47,795 nucleotides of DNA from Cyclobacteriaceae bacterium (GCA_019638285.1 JAHBUB010000030.1:1-47795); one strand, 5' to 3'. Shown: positions 29,166-38,586, counted from the first letter of the stretch. Numbers and translations: made by a program. Notes: generated by a model not told the origin, from the sequence alone.

Positions 29166-30212
29166 ATGATAGTCAGCAGCAGAATTATAACCAGAATTTT
29201 AAATGCATTTTTTTTAATACTTGTTTTCCTCTTCGCAGGATTAATGGATTGCTTTGCCCAATCGAACGTACTCAATGTTAAAAACGCAAGCACAAAAATT
29301 CTATACCCAACCAATGTAAATATGGAAGCCAGGGCAGAAGCAGTTCATTCAAATATCAATAGCCCCTACCAGGAATTAAAACCAGCGCTTGATCCATCTG
29401 GTAAAATACTCTACTTCAGTCGTCTTAATTCTCCCCTCAATACTTCTGGTGAAAAAGATCACGAAGACATCTGGTATTCCAAATTTGACACCAAATCCAA
29501 TGTATGGTCCGAACCTATTCGCATGCCTGGAGAATTGAATAATGCCGGTCCTAATTTTGTGAATACTGTAAGTCAAACCGGAGATACACTTATTTTAGGC
29601 AACGAATATCTTAAGAAAGGAAAAATGCGGGCCGGTGTTTCATACAGTGTGAATGTCGATGGACAATGGTCCTTCCCTACGTCTATCGATATTAAAGGGG
29701 ATTACAATATGTCAGCCCATGCTAATTACTATGTATCCCTCAAAAGTGGAGTTATTATTTCTTCAGTGCAGCGAGCTGACTCCAAAGGAGAACGCGATCT
29801 ATATATCAGTATTTGGGATGGTGTTTCCGCCACCGAGCCTGTGAACATGGGAGCTGTTATTAATACGAAATTTGAGGAATCATCTCCTTTCCTCGCCAAT
29901 GATATGAAGACCTTATACTTTGCTTCGAAGGGACACAGTGGATATGGGGGCTTTGATATTTATGTAACCGAACGCCTGGATGATAGCTGGACTAACTGGA
30001 GTACACCCAAAAATCTTGGCCCTGCGGTGAATGGTGCCATGGATGATGAGTTTTTCAGTGTCTCCAATTGTGGAAGATTTGCTATCTTCTCAAAACAAGT
30101 CGAGGTTCACAATGTCGATCTCTATAAAATCTCAATGGAAGACCTTTTCCCCGAACCCAATAGAAAGGCAGCTCCCCTCACTACAGATATTTCTGCACTA
30201 TCTTCTCTTTAA
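29166..30212 (+). CDS. Secreted PD40 beta-propeller protein
   Basis: The 348-residue protein has a signal peptide (about 1-31, ending LMDCFAQ) and then WD40-like PD40 repeats: YQELKPALDPSGKILYFSR, HEDIWYSKFD, FEESSPFLANDMKTLYFASKGHSGYGGFDIYV, and MDDEFFSVSNCGRFAIFSKQ. In Bacteroidota such propellers often precede an OmpA domain at the outer membrane, but here that domain is absent and the protein ends after the propeller. It could be a periplasmic or surface ligand-binding partner for the neighbouring kinases. It has its own terminator downstream and lies between two kinase-regulator pairs. Confidence 0.88.
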   Translation: MIVSSRIITRILNAFFLILVFLFAGLMDCFAQSNVLNVKNASTKILYPTNVNMEARAEAVHSNINSPYQELKPALDPSGKILYFSRLNSPLNTSGEKDHEDIWYSKFDTKSNVWSEPIRMPGELNNAGPNFVNTVSQTGDTLILGNEYLKKGKMRAGVSYSVNVDGQWSFPTSIDIKGDYNMSAHANYYVSLKSGVIISSVQRADSKGERDLYISIWDGVSATEPVNMGAVINTKFEESSPFLANDMKTLYFASKGHSGYGGFDIYVTERLDDSWTNWSTPKNLGPAVNGAMDDEFFSVSNCGRFAIFSKQVEVHNVDLYKISMEDLFPEPNRKAAPLTTDISALSSL

Positions 30213-30230
30213 AAATTATCAGCTGCTGAC

Positions 30231-30259
30231 AAAAAAGGCTCCATAAAAGGAGCTTTTTT
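30231..30259 (+). terminator. Intrinsic terminator after the PD40 gene
   Basis: AAAAAAGGCTCC (30231-30242) pairs with GGAGCTTTTTT (30249-30259) with one bulged G and a 6-base loop, and is followed by more T. Confidence 0.88.
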
Positions 30260-30302
30260 TTATATACAATTCTTCCTTTCACTATAAAAATCCCCTCTGC
30301 TC

Positions 30303-30337
30303 TTTGATGTATGTTTGATGTAAGTTTCTCAATCAAA
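30303..30337 (+). promoter_or_regulatory. Direct and inverted repeats upstream of the membrane PAS kinase
   Basis: TTTGATGTA occurs twice (30303-30311 and 30314-30322), 11 bases apart, one helical turn. The second copy also forms an inverted repeat TTTGAT-N12-ATCAAA (ATCAAA at 30332-30337). The block lies about 100 bases upstream of the kinase start, a plausible binding site for a regulator such as the NarL-type proteins encoded here. Confidence 0.4.
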
Positions 30338-30428
30338 AGCAACTATTTATTAAGACCATTAAGTTTCTATAACTTTAATAAATAAAATACAATTGATCAC
30401 CGGAACAGAAACTAAACCAGTTAATCCG

Positions 30429-33245
30429 ATGAAATCAAAAACTGGAACTTTAGTCATCCCATCATTTCTGATTATCGCAGCTTTGCTCGTTATCGGTGCG
30501 ATCACTACCGCGATCATTAATAAGAGATACTATACACTGAGCAAGCAACTTCAAATAACAAACTATAACTTACTCCATCTGGAGGAGGTCAGACTTAAGA
30601 CCGGGGATATGGTAGCGTCTTCCTTGCGGTATGCCATCACAGGCTCCAGGAGTCAAAATACTCTCTTTTATACATCCTACAAATCCTTACAGTCTGCCAG
30701 TAAAGAAATCCTTGCGCCTGACACTGAAGCAACTCATAACTATATAGATAGTCTTTCACTTGCGATAGTATCTCTCCAGAAATTCAGCCAACAAATAGTA
30801 ACAGCAAGGGAGAAAGAGGACCCAAAATTAGTAAACACCCTGATGGGTACCGTAAATGGAGAAAATTTGCGAAGTGAAGTACACAGGTTAATCAATTCCC
30901 TCGAAAGTTTTAATAGATCAGAGCTACGTGCGTTAGAATCTGAACAACAATCCCTGGCTTCTAATGCAGCCTATATTAGCTATTTTGGCTTTTCCATTAG
31001 TCTGCTCTCCCTCACAGTTGTGTTTTACCTACTTAACAAAGAGCTCTCCAAAAGAAAAGTAGCAGAGTTAAGCCTTAAAAAATTGAATGAGACATTGCAG
31101 GAGGAAGTGAAGAAGAAAACATCAGAAGCGGATCAGGTTTTTAGCAGAATCTCAGATGCCTTTATTGCCTTCGATAAGAATTGGCAATTTACATATATTA
31201 ACAAAAGTGCTGCTGCATTTATTGGTAAAGATGCCGAAGAATTGTTAGGCAAAATAGTTTGGGATGAATTTCCTGAATCTGTTAACACCTCCTTCTATCA
31301 TTCCTGTTATAAATCCATGGATTTGCAGCAATATGTTTATCATGAAGCCTATTATGAACCTTGGGATATCTATGTAGAAACACGTATATACCCCTCTGAA
31401 AATGGATTATCCGTTTTTCTTAGAAATGTAAGTGAGTTAAAAAAGGCAGAGCGAAAAGAGAAAAAATTAGAAGAACAATTCAAGGCCATTGTTGATAATA
31501 CCAACGATATCATACTGCTGGCAAATGATAATGGCGAATACATTCAATGCAATGAAGCAGCCTGTCGGCATTTAGGTTATACCAAAGATGAAATATTAAA
31601 ATTAACAATCTACGACTTGATCGAATCAACTCATGATGCTATAGCAGAGGAACTCTGGAATGAATTTAAAGAGAACGGTACTTCTAAAGGACTGATTAAG
31701 TTAAAGAGAAAAAATGGAAAACTAATTGAATGTCAATACAGTGCAAAAGACAATGTCCAACCTGGTGTTCATCTATCCATACTAACAGATGTAACAAAGC
31801 TCATTAAAACAAATAAAAAACTATCAGTAAGCCAAAAAAGATACAAAAACGCAGAGTTCATCGGGCAATTAGGACATTGGGAACAAAATCTAGAAGACGA
31901 CAGCATTAAGTGGTCAGATGAAGTGTATCGAATTTTTGGAATCAGCAAGTCAGTCGCTCTCGACTATAAGTTGTTTTTTAGTTTCATTCACCCTGAAGAT
32001 CAGCAAGGATTCCAAAAAGAACATGAATTGGCAGTGACTGGTAAGCAACCTCTTGATGCAATTTATCGTATGATTAGAAGCGATGGCCAATTAAGATATA
32101 TTCATGAACGGGGGAAGATCATTAAAGACAAGCACGGTATCCCTGTTAAACTTAGTGGAGTAGCTCAAGACATTACAGAAAGAAGAGTTATAGAAGAAGA
32201 TACCATTCAATCGAAAAGACGATTTGAAGCCATTTTCAACGGCACAAATGACGCCATTCTGGTAGCCAACGATACTGGAAAATATGTACAGGTGAGCCCT
32301 GCAGCATCCAGGATACTTGGGTACTCTCAGGAAGAGTTGTTAAACAAAACAGTCATGCATTTGATGCTAGATAATGTAAATGATAATGACAAATATGCAA
32401 TGTGGGAAGATTTTAAAAAGGGTGGTTATCAAACCGGTACAATCGAATTGACTCGAAAGGATAAACAATTGATCACCTGCAATTATTCAGTAACAGCTAA
32501 CATATTGCCTGGCCTTCATTTATCCATTTTTACAGATATCACTGATAAGTACAAAGCCGAGCAAGAGCTTCAATTATCTTATCACCAGCTTAAGGAATTA
32601 ACAGGGCGGCTTCAAATTGTAAGAGAAGAAGAAAGAATTCACATTGCGCGAGAAATTCACGATGAATTAGGGCAGAAATTAACGGGTATAAAAATTGATA
32701 CATCCTGGCTTGGTAAAAAAATCGAGGATAACGAGGATGCCAAAAAGAAGATTGGGGAAATCATGAGCCTGATTGATGATACAATCGATACCACCAGAAG
32801 AATATCTTCTGAATTAAGGCCAGGACTGTTGGAATATTTCGGGTTGATTGTAGCCTGTGAATCACAATCCAAAGAGTTTGAAAAAAGGCATCAAATCAAA
32901 AGCAATTTTGTTTCAGAAATAAGCACAGTCAATTTTAGTTTTAATGTCGCACTAGGTATCTATAGGATTTATCAAGAGGCATTAACAAATATCGCTCGGC
33001 ATGCGCAGGCTACCTTGGTGGAAACGTTGATCACACAAGTTGATAATCATTTTATTTTGACGGTCAAAGACAATGGGTGTGGGTTTGATCAGAATGAAAT
33101 CAAAAAGAAACACTCTTTGGGTTTAGTTGGCATGAGGGAAAGGGCTAACCTCGTGCTGGGAGAGCTGGCCATTGAAAGTAATAAAGGGGCTGGTACATCC
33201 ATCTGGATCAAAATTCCCCTTGATCAAGAATTAAGTAAGTCATGA
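30429..33245 (+). CDS. Membrane-bound multi-PAS histidine kinase (HisKA_3/NarX type)
   Basis: From ATG 30429 the protein is 938 residues; a TTG at 30393 adds 12. Two membrane spans (near residues 8-30 and 180-205) flank a helical extracytoplasmic sensor of about 150 residues. Four PAS domains follow; the second and fourth are clear duplicates of each other (NTNDIILLANDNGEYIQ versus GTNDAILVANDTGKYVQ). The kinase core is HisKA_3, with the phospho-acceptor His near 744 in IAREIHDELGQKLTG, then EALTNIARHAQA, DNGCGFDQNE and GLVGMRERANLVLG. This is the NarX-like class that partners NarL-type regulators, and exactly such a gene overlaps its stop codon by ATGA. Confidence 0.94.
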   Translation: MKSKTGTLVIPSFLIIAALLVIGAITTAIINKRYYTLSKQLQITNYNLLHLEEVRLKTGDMVASSLRYAITGSRSQNTLFYTSYKSLQSASKEILAPDTEATHNYIDSLSLAIVSLQKFSQQIVTAREKEDPKLVNTLMGTVNGENLRSEVHRLINSLESFNRSELRALESEQQSLASNAAYISYFGFSISLLSLTVVFYLLNKELSKRKVAELSLKKLNETLQEEVKKKTSEADQVFSRISDAFIAFDKNWQFTYINKSAAAFIGKDAEELLGKIVWDEFPESVNTSFYHSCYKSMDLQQYVYHEAYYEPWDIYVETRIYPSENGLSVFLRNVSELKKAERKEKKLEEQFKAIVDNTNDIILLANDNGEYIQCNEAACRHLGYTKDEILKLTIYDLIESTHDAIAEELWNEFKENGTSKGLIKLKRKNGKLIECQYSAKDNVQPGVHLSILTDVTKLIKTNKKLSVSQKRYKNAEFIGQLGHWEQNLEDDSIKWSDEVYRIFGISKSVALDYKLFFSFIHPEDQQGFQKEHELAVTGKQPLDAIYRMIRSDGQLRYIHERGKIIKDKHGIPVKLSGVAQDITERRVIEEDTIQSKRRFEAIFNGTNDAILVANDTGKYVQVSPAASRILGYSQEELLNKTVMHLMLDNVNDNDKYAMWEDFKKGGYQTGTIELTRKDKQLITCNYSVTANILPGLHLSIFTDITDKYKAEQELQLSYHQLKELTGRLQIVREEERIHIAREIHDELGQKLTGIKIDTSWLGKKIEDNEDAKKKIGEIMSLIDDTIDTTRRISSELRPGLLEYFGLIVACESQSKEFEKRHQIKSNFVSEISTVNFSFNVALGIYRIYQEALTNIARHAQATLVETLITQVDNHFILTVKDNGCGFDQNEIKKKHSLGLVGMRERANLVLGELAIESNKGAGTSIWIKIPLDQELSKS

Positions 33246-33865
33246 GGGTGCTTATCGCAGACGATCATGCTATTGTAAGAAAAGGACTCATTGAGCTTTT
33301 GAAGGAAGAGTTTCCACTCCTCAATGTCACTGAAGCGAGCAATGGGGTGCAAGCGTTGGCTGAAATCAACAAAAAAATATGGGATATCATTTTGTTGGAC
33401 ATCTCCATGCCTGGCCAAAATGGAATCGAAGTGTTGAAACAAATGAGAGCGATGGGGATCAAAGCGCCCATACTGATGTTGAGTATGCACCCGGAAGAAA
33501 CATTTGCCATCAGGGCTTTGAAAGCAGGCGCCTCTGGTTTTCTGAATAAGGACAGGACACCCGAAGAACTCACAAGCGCCATACAATTAGTCTTGGCCGG
33601 AAGGAAATACGTCACCCCTAAAATTGCAGAACAATTGGCTGATTTGATGGATCCTTCCATGCAGCCATTGTACAACCGGCTTTCGGATCGAGAAATACAG
33701 GTTTTACAACTAATAGCCTCCGGTATGCAGGTATCGGATATTGCAGAAGAAATTTCGCTGAGCGTCAATACGATCAGCACCTACCGCACCAGAATCCTTG
33801 AAAAATTAGCACTGAAAAATAATGCTGAAATTACCCGATATGCGTTTGATAACAACTTGGTCTGA
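33242..33865 (+). CDS. NarL/FixJ-family response regulator
   Basis: The 207-residue protein has a receiver (IADDHAIVRKGLIELL, phospho-acceptor Asp53 in IILLDISMPGQNG, Lys in FLNKDRTP) and a LuxR-type helix-turn-helix (LSDREIQVLQLIASGMQVSD, SLSVNTISTYRTRILEKL). Its start overlaps the stop of the HisKA_3 kinase, the usual cognate class. It would act as a transcription factor activated by that kinase. The gene is followed by a perfect palindrome CCCTATAGGG at 33907-33916. Confidence 0.95.
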   Translation: MRVLIADDHAIVRKGLIELLKEEFPLLNVTEASNGVQALAEINKKIWDIILLDISMPGQNGIEVLKQMRAMGIKAPILMLSMHPEETFAIRALKAGASGFLNKDRTPEELTSAIQLVLAGRKYVTPKIAEQLADLMDPSMQPLYNRLSDREIQVLQLIASGMQVSDIAEEISLSVNTISTYRTRILEKLALKNNAEITRYAFDNNLV

Positions 33866-33906
33866 CCCAAGTGTAGTACAAACCACGACAAGACAATCAT
33901 TATTTC

Positions 33907-33916
33907 CCCTATAGGG
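33907..33916. repeat. 10-bp palindrome between signalling modules
   Basis: CCCTATAGGG is a perfect palindrome 41 bases after the second NarL-type gene and 18 bases before a near-consensus -7 box. Its position just upstream of a promoter would suit an operator. Confidence 0.35.
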
Positions 33917-33934
33917 CAGCACATCTAACTGCCT

Positions 33935-33942
33935 GACCTTTG
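33935..33942 (+). promoter_or_regulatory. Near-consensus -7 box of the second signalling module
   Basis: GACCTTTG differs from TAnnTTTG at the first base only and lies 33 bases before the ATG at 33976. Its TTG would be an in-frame alternative start codon (33940), but a start inside a promoter box is unlikely. Confidence 0.45.
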
Positions 33943-33975
33943 TATCACAAAAGAGTGATTAAAGGCAAAGTAATC

Positions 33976-34371
33976 ATGACCAAAAATATCAAAATAGTGA
34001 CCGTAGAGGATTCGACCATTGTCGTAAATCGGTTGAAGACCATGCTAGGTGCTTTAGATGGAGCAAATTATATGGGAAACGTGACCACAGTCGCCTCTGC
34101 TAAACTTCTAATAAATTCAATTCAGCCGGATGTAGTGATTCTAGATATTCATTTGGCAGAGGACGCACCGCACGCCAATGGCATTACACTGCTTCCCTGG
34201 TTAAAAGAAAATCATCCACAACTAATCATCATCATGCTAACAAACCAAGTGGAGCCTCACTATAGGAACACTTGCAATCAATGCGGAGCTCACTATTTCT
34301 TGGATAAATCAAAGGAATTTGACAAAGTAGCTCAAGTTATTACTGAATCCATGTCATCAAAATGTTTCTAA
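33976..34371 (+). CDS. Stand-alone receiver-domain response regulator
   Basis: The 131-residue protein is a receiver only: acidic site in VTVEDSTIVVNRL, phospho-acceptor Asp in VVILDIHLAEDA, the switch Thr in IMLTNQV, and Lys in YFLDKSKEF. An unusual CNQCGAH (CxxC) precedes the last strand. With no output domain it may relay phosphate or act by protein contact. The ATG at 33976 is chosen over the TTG at 33940, which falls within a promoter-like box. The next kinase starts inside its last codons, with an overlap of 10 bases. Confidence 0.9.
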   Translation: MTKNIKIVTVEDSTIVVNRLKTMLGALDGANYMGNVTTVASAKLLINSIQPDVVILDIHLAEDAPHANGITLLPWLKENHPQLIIIMLTNQVEPHYRNTCNQCGAHYFLDKSKEFDKVAQVITESMSSKCF

Positions 34372-35825
34372 CCAGCAAACACACAAACAGAGCACTCAAC
34401 AAATTAGGGTTTTTAGTGGTAATTGTCACTGCCTTTTTAGAATATATAAGTCCACTTGGCGTGTTTATTACTTGGGGATATATACTGGGAGTTCTTCTTA
34501 CCATTCCACACAATAAGAAAAGCAGTACCCTCGCAGCCTCTCTCCTTTCAGCAATCCTTATCCTACTATCCTTGTTTTATCAACCTGGAGAAGTAGATTC
34601 AAAAATCATTGTGCAGAATCGTCTGTATGCCATTGGTGGATTACTTTTAGTCACGCTATTTGCAATCAGGGGTATATCAATAGATAAAACCGATAAGAAT
34701 ACAAAATCTCTTATGGCCGGAATTCTTTCGCACGGTACAGAGGCCATTCTACTTATTGATGACCAATATAAAATCGTACTTGCTAATCCCTTTGCCAAGA
34801 ATTTATTTGGATATCAAAAGATTGAAATAGAGGGCAAGGACATTAATACCATAATACAGGGGTTTACAGATTATCCATTCTCATCTCATTCCGAGAAAAT
34901 AAACTATTATTTTTCTAAAGAAGAAAAAGACAGTAAGAAAGAATTATTAGGAAAGCATCAAAATGGATCTTTTTTTCCGATTGAAATTAGCTTCAATAAA
35001 TATAAATCTGGTGGAGAACCATTTATTGTCATTTTTGCATCTGATGTTACGCTCAGAAAGCAAAATGAACAACACTTAAAAGAAAAGAAAAGCGAATTAG
35101 AGGTTGCCATCCAGGAGTTAGAAGCTTTTACCTATTCAGTTTCACATGACCTGAGGGCACCACTGCGCGCAGTCGCGGGTTATGCACAAATGTTGTATGA
35201 AGATTATCATGATACAATTGATAGTGAGGGAAAGCGCTTATTGCAAAACATCCAATACAATGCAGAAAAAATGGGGAAGCTGATAGATGACCTACTCACC
35301 TTTTCCAGACTTGGAAAGAAAAAAATCAATAAGACTACTGTAGACCTGGAAGCAAACGTGAGGCAAATCGTCCACGAGCTGCGCGAAGTTACTCCTTACC
35401 ATGCACAGGTAGTTATCCATCCTCTTCACCATGTTCATGCTGATCAAAGCCTGTTGAATCAGGTAATAATTAACATGATATCGAATGCTTTAAAGTACTC
35501 ATCAAAAAAAGAAAATCCACTGATTGAGATTACCTCTGAGGAAAAAGAAGGTGAAATCCATTTTTCAGTAAGAGACAATGGAGCGGGTTTCGACCCAAAC
35601 TATACCCATAAGTTGTTTGGTGTATTTCAGCGACTTCATACAGAAATTGAATTTGAAGGAACCGGTGTGGGCCTGGCAATCGCTCAAAGAATAATTCATA
35701 AGCACAATGGAAAAATGTGGGCAGAAGGAAAAGAAGGAGAAGGCGCCACATTTTACTTCAGTTTACCCTACGAAAAAACAGAAGTATATCAACTCTTATC
35801 AACTCATCAAACAACTGTAGAATAA
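34362..35825 (+). CDS. Membrane PAS histidine kinase (phytochrome-like HisKA core)
   Basis: The 487-residue protein begins with three closely spaced hydrophobic spans (about 14-105), followed by one PAS domain (about 120-232) and a HisKA helix with His262 in YSVSHDLRAPLRAVAGYAQ. The ATPase domain has NMISNALKYSSKKENP, DNGAGFDPNYTHKLFG, FQRLHTEIEFEGTGVGLAI and a YFSLP end. The core is of the type found in bacteriophytochrome kinases, which typically work with small Rcp1-like receivers; such a receiver follows directly, its ATG overlapping this stop by one base. The membrane part probably senses a membrane or envelope signal. Confidence 0.93.
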   Translation: MFLTSKHTNRALNKLGFLVVIVTAFLEYISPLGVFITWGYILGVLLTIPHNKKSSTLAASLLSAILILLSLFYQPGEVDSKIIVQNRLYAIGGLLLVTLFAIRGISIDKTDKNTKSLMAGILSHGTEAILLIDDQYKIVLANPFAKNLFGYQKIEIEGKDINTIIQGFTDYPFSSHSEKINYYFSKEEKDSKKELLGKHQNGSFFPIEISFNKYKSGGEPFIVIFASDVTLRKQNEQHLKEKKSELEVAIQELEAFTYSVSHDLRAPLRAVAGYAQMLYEDYHDTIDSEGKRLLQNIQYNAEKMGKLIDDLLTFSRLGKKKINKTTVDLEANVRQIVHELREVTPYHAQVVIHPLHHVHADQSLLNQVIINMISNALKYSSKKENPLIEITSEEKEGEIHFSVRDNGAGFDPNYTHKLFGVFQRLHTEIEFEGTGVGLAIAQRIIHKHNGKMWAEGKEGEGATFYFSLPYEKTEVYQLLSTHQTTVE

Positions 35826-36265
35826 TGAAAAATACAAATATAGATATTTTGCTTATAGAAGATAGTCCGCATGATGCAGAGATGAGTTTGCGTGCTTTAA
35901 AGAAAAATAAAATTGCCAACGACATAATTCATTTAACAAACGGAGCTCAGGTGCTCAATTTTCTTTTTGGTTTAGGCGAATTTGAAGGAAGAGATGTGGA
36001 TAATAAACCCAAACTAATATTACTTGATCTAAAAATGCCGAAAATAGATGGCATTGAGGTGCTACAGAAAATCAAACAAAATGAATCTACCAAAAGGATA
36101 CCTGTTGTCGTGTTAACCTCATCGAAAGAGAATCCAGATATACAGAAATGCTATGACCTGGGTGCCAATAGTTACCTGGTTAAACCGGTTGATTTTAACA
36201 GTTTCATCCGATCAGTTACCGATTCTGGAATGTATTGGATGCTTTTAAACCAATTGCCTTATTAA
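35825..36265 (+). CDS. Rcp1-like single-domain response regulator
   Basis: Starting at ATG 35825 gives 146 residues: MKNTNIDILLIEDSPHDAEM, then NGAQVLNFLFGLGEF, phospho-acceptor Asp in LILLDLKMPKIDG, VVLTSSKENPDI and YLVKPVDFNSF. The insert around LFGLGEFEGRDVDNKP is typical of the Rcp1 family that pairs with phytochrome-like kinases. The frame runs further upstream through the kinase gene, but that part is Arg-rich and unrelated, so ATG 35825 is the true start. It lacks an output domain and is likely a phosphorelay intermediate or a protein-binding switch. Confidence 0.93.
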   Translation: MKNTNIDILLIEDSPHDAEMSLRALKKNKIANDIIHLTNGAQVLNFLFGLGEFEGRDVDNKPKLILLDLKMPKIDGIEVLQKIKQNESTKRIPVVVLTSSKENPDIQKCYDLGANSYLVKPVDFNSFIRSVTDSGMYWMLLNQLPY

Positions 36266-36301
36266 AGTTAAATAAACAGTAGAGAAGAGAGGAACGAGGA
36301 A

Positions 36302-38518
36302 ATGAGAAAAATAAAAATACTACACCTGGAAGATGTGAAGTCTGATGCAGATCAGATCAATCGCATTCTCAAGAAATCGAACATTGAATTCGAATCCAAA
36401 TTGGTGGATACCCGAAAGGAGTTTGTTGAAGCATTGACATCCTACCAGCCCGAAATCATATTGAGCGACCACAGTCTGCCTACTTTTAATTCACTGGAGG
36501 CGATGGATGAATTACTGAAACACCAAAAGAAAATTCCGTTTATTCTGGTCACGGGGGCCGTCTCGGAAGAATTTGCAGCCATTGCAATGAAAAAGGGGGC
36601 AGATGATTACATCCTAAAAGACCGTTTACAACGGCTTCCCTCTGCAGTCATCAGCGCAATAAAAAATTATGATGCAGAACAACAACAACAGTATGCCATT
36701 AAACAACTGAAAAATATCTCTGAATATTCGGAAGATGTGATATGCAGCTTTGATGGCGAAGGTAAATTTAAATATGTAAGTGCAGCTGCCGAGAGAATTT
36801 GGGGATACAAGCCAGAAGTACTAATCGGAACCTCTTTCTATAACCTGGTTTGCAATGAAGACATAGAGGCAACCAAAACGGTAGCCCGTCAAATTATAGC
36901 CGGTACGTCAGTGAGTACCTATGAAAACCGATGTATAAGAAAAGACGGAACCATAATTCCCATTATCTGGTCTTCAAAATGGGAAGAGAAGGAGAAAACA
37001 ATGTTTACCATCGGCAAAGACGCCACTGAGCATGTATTGGCCAGAAAGAAACTAGAAGAAAGTAAGCGCCAGTATGTGCATTTGGTAGAGAACTTACCAA
37101 AGGCAACCTATACATGCGATGCAGAGGGTCGTATAATCTTGTACAACCCTGCATGCGTCAATTTATGGGGAAGGCATCCCGATCTAAACAAAGATTTATG
37201 GTGTGGTTCCTGGAAAATATTAGATCAGAAGAACAATCCAATGCCTGTCGGTGATTGCCCCATGGCCAGGGCGATTAAAGAAGGAAGAGCCATTCGTGGA
37301 GAAGAGATTATCATTCAGCGACCCGATGGATCCAAGCGAATTGTACTCCCCTACCCAAGTCCTCAGTTTGACGAGTCAGGTGTTGTTACTGGCGCTATCA
37401 ATGTGCTGGTAGACATTACAGATCGGAAAGCGATAGAAGAAGAAAATCATAAACTAGCCCTGATTGCACGCGTTACGGTAAACGCAGTGGTGGTCACGGA
37501 TATTGAAGGAAGAATAACATGGGTGAATAATGGATTTGAACGCATCACTGAATATTCGATGGAGGAAGTGATTGGTCAAAAACCAGGCGATTTACTGCAA
37601 GGAAAATATACTGACCCTGCTACCATACTGCACATGCGAAAATGTAGGCAGGAAGGTAGAGAATTCAGGGTGGAAATACTTAATTATACTAAATCGGGCA
37701 AAGAATACTGGCTGGACATTGAAGTCATGCCCTTGAAGGACCATCGTCAAAAGCTGATCGGCTTTATGGCCATCCAACAAGACATCACTGAAAGAAAAAG
37801 GTCAGAAGTGGAAACTCAAAATATGATAGGTCGCCTCCAATCCATCAATAGAGACTTGAGACAGTTTTCATACATCGCTTCCCACAATCTGCGGGCTCCT
37901 ATAGCTAGGATATTGGGATTAGCTAACCTTCTAAATATCGACATGGAGGACCGACAAATATGTATTGATAGGATAGCACAAGAGACCATCAGTCTGGATA
38001 TGGTAGTGAAAGATATCAATCAGGTTATCTCTGCGCATGACACTAAAGTAGAGAAATTAAGTGAAGTGAATATGAGTCTAATGTATCAATCTGTAATGAC
38101 GACTCTGAAAAAAGAGATTCATACAAGCAATGCAATCGTTAATCCGAATTTTGATAATGCTCCCGTCATCTCATCTGTTGGTACGTATGTTTTTAACATG
38201 CTGTTCCATCTTATTTCAAATTCATTAAAATTTAGATCCGAAAACACCATCCCCCGTATAAATGTAACGTCATCTCAAGACCGAGACTGTAACTACATTG
38301 TTGTTGAGGACAATGGATTGGGGGTAGATCTAAAAATACACAGACAGAAACTTTTTGATCTCTATCAAAAATTTCATGGAGACCGCTATCCAGGAAGAGG
38401 CATGGGGCTTAATCTTATCAGGGCGCAGGCAGAAGCGTTGGGCGGTGGTATTGAGGTGGAGAGCGAGGTGGGCAAAGGATCAAAGTTTACCATTTACTTA
38501 AGGAAAAATAAAAAGTAA
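36302..38518 (+). CDS. Hybrid REC-PAS histidine kinase
   Basis: The 738-residue soluble protein starts with a receiver domain (ILHLEDVKSDADQI, phospho-site Asp in IILSDHSLPTF, LVTGAVSEEF, YILKDRLQRLP), followed by three PAS domains (about 140-245, 255-375 and 385-500) and a HisKA-type helix with His528 in YIASHNLRAPIAR. The ATPase domain shows LISNSLKFRSEN, DNGLGVDLKI and GRGMGLNLIRA. The N-terminal receiver would accept phosphate from another kinase and control this one. It lies 36 bases after the Rcp1-like gene and ends the signalling block. Confidence 0.93.
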   Translation: MRKIKILHLEDVKSDADQINRILKKSNIEFESKLVDTRKEFVEALTSYQPEIILSDHSLPTFNSLEAMDELLKHQKKIPFILVTGAVSEEFAAIAMKKGADDYILKDRLQRLPSAVISAIKNYDAEQQQQYAIKQLKNISEYSEDVICSFDGEGKFKYVSAAAERIWGYKPEVLIGTSFYNLVCNEDIEATKTVARQIIAGTSVSTYENRCIRKDGTIIPIIWSSKWEEKEKTMFTIGKDATEHVLARKKLEESKRQYVHLVENLPKATYTCDAEGRIILYNPACVNLWGRHPDLNKDLWCGSWKILDQKNNPMPVGDCPMARAIKEGRAIRGEEIIIQRPDGSKRIVLPYPSPQFDESGVVTGAINVLVDITDRKAIEEENHKLALIARVTVNAVVVTDIEGRITWVNNGFERITEYSMEEVIGQKPGDLLQGKYTDPATILHMRKCRQEGREFRVEILNYTKSGKEYWLDIEVMPLKDHRQKLIGFMAIQQDITERKRSEVETQNMIGRLQSINRDLRQFSYIASHNLRAPIARILGLANLLNIDMEDRQICIDRIAQETISLDMVVKDINQVISAHDTKVEKLSEVNMSLMYQSVMTTLKKEIHTSNAIVNPNFDNAPVISSVGTYVFNMLFHLISNSLKFRSENTIPRINVTSSQDRDCNYIVVEDNGLGVDLKIHRQKLFDLYQKFHGDRYPGRGMGLNLIRAQAEALGGGIEVESEVGKGSKFTIYLRKNKK

Positions 38519-38586
38519 GTCGCCTAGATTCTTAAATTTAAGCTAGCCAGGCGCTCAATCTCCTGAACCAATCTTTCAACTGCAAC

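Noticed and set aside
35717-35824. An Arg-rich N-terminal extension of the Rcp1-like regulator
   Set aside because: It is the shadow of the kinase gene in another frame; receiver proteins begin just before the first strand, at ATG 35825.
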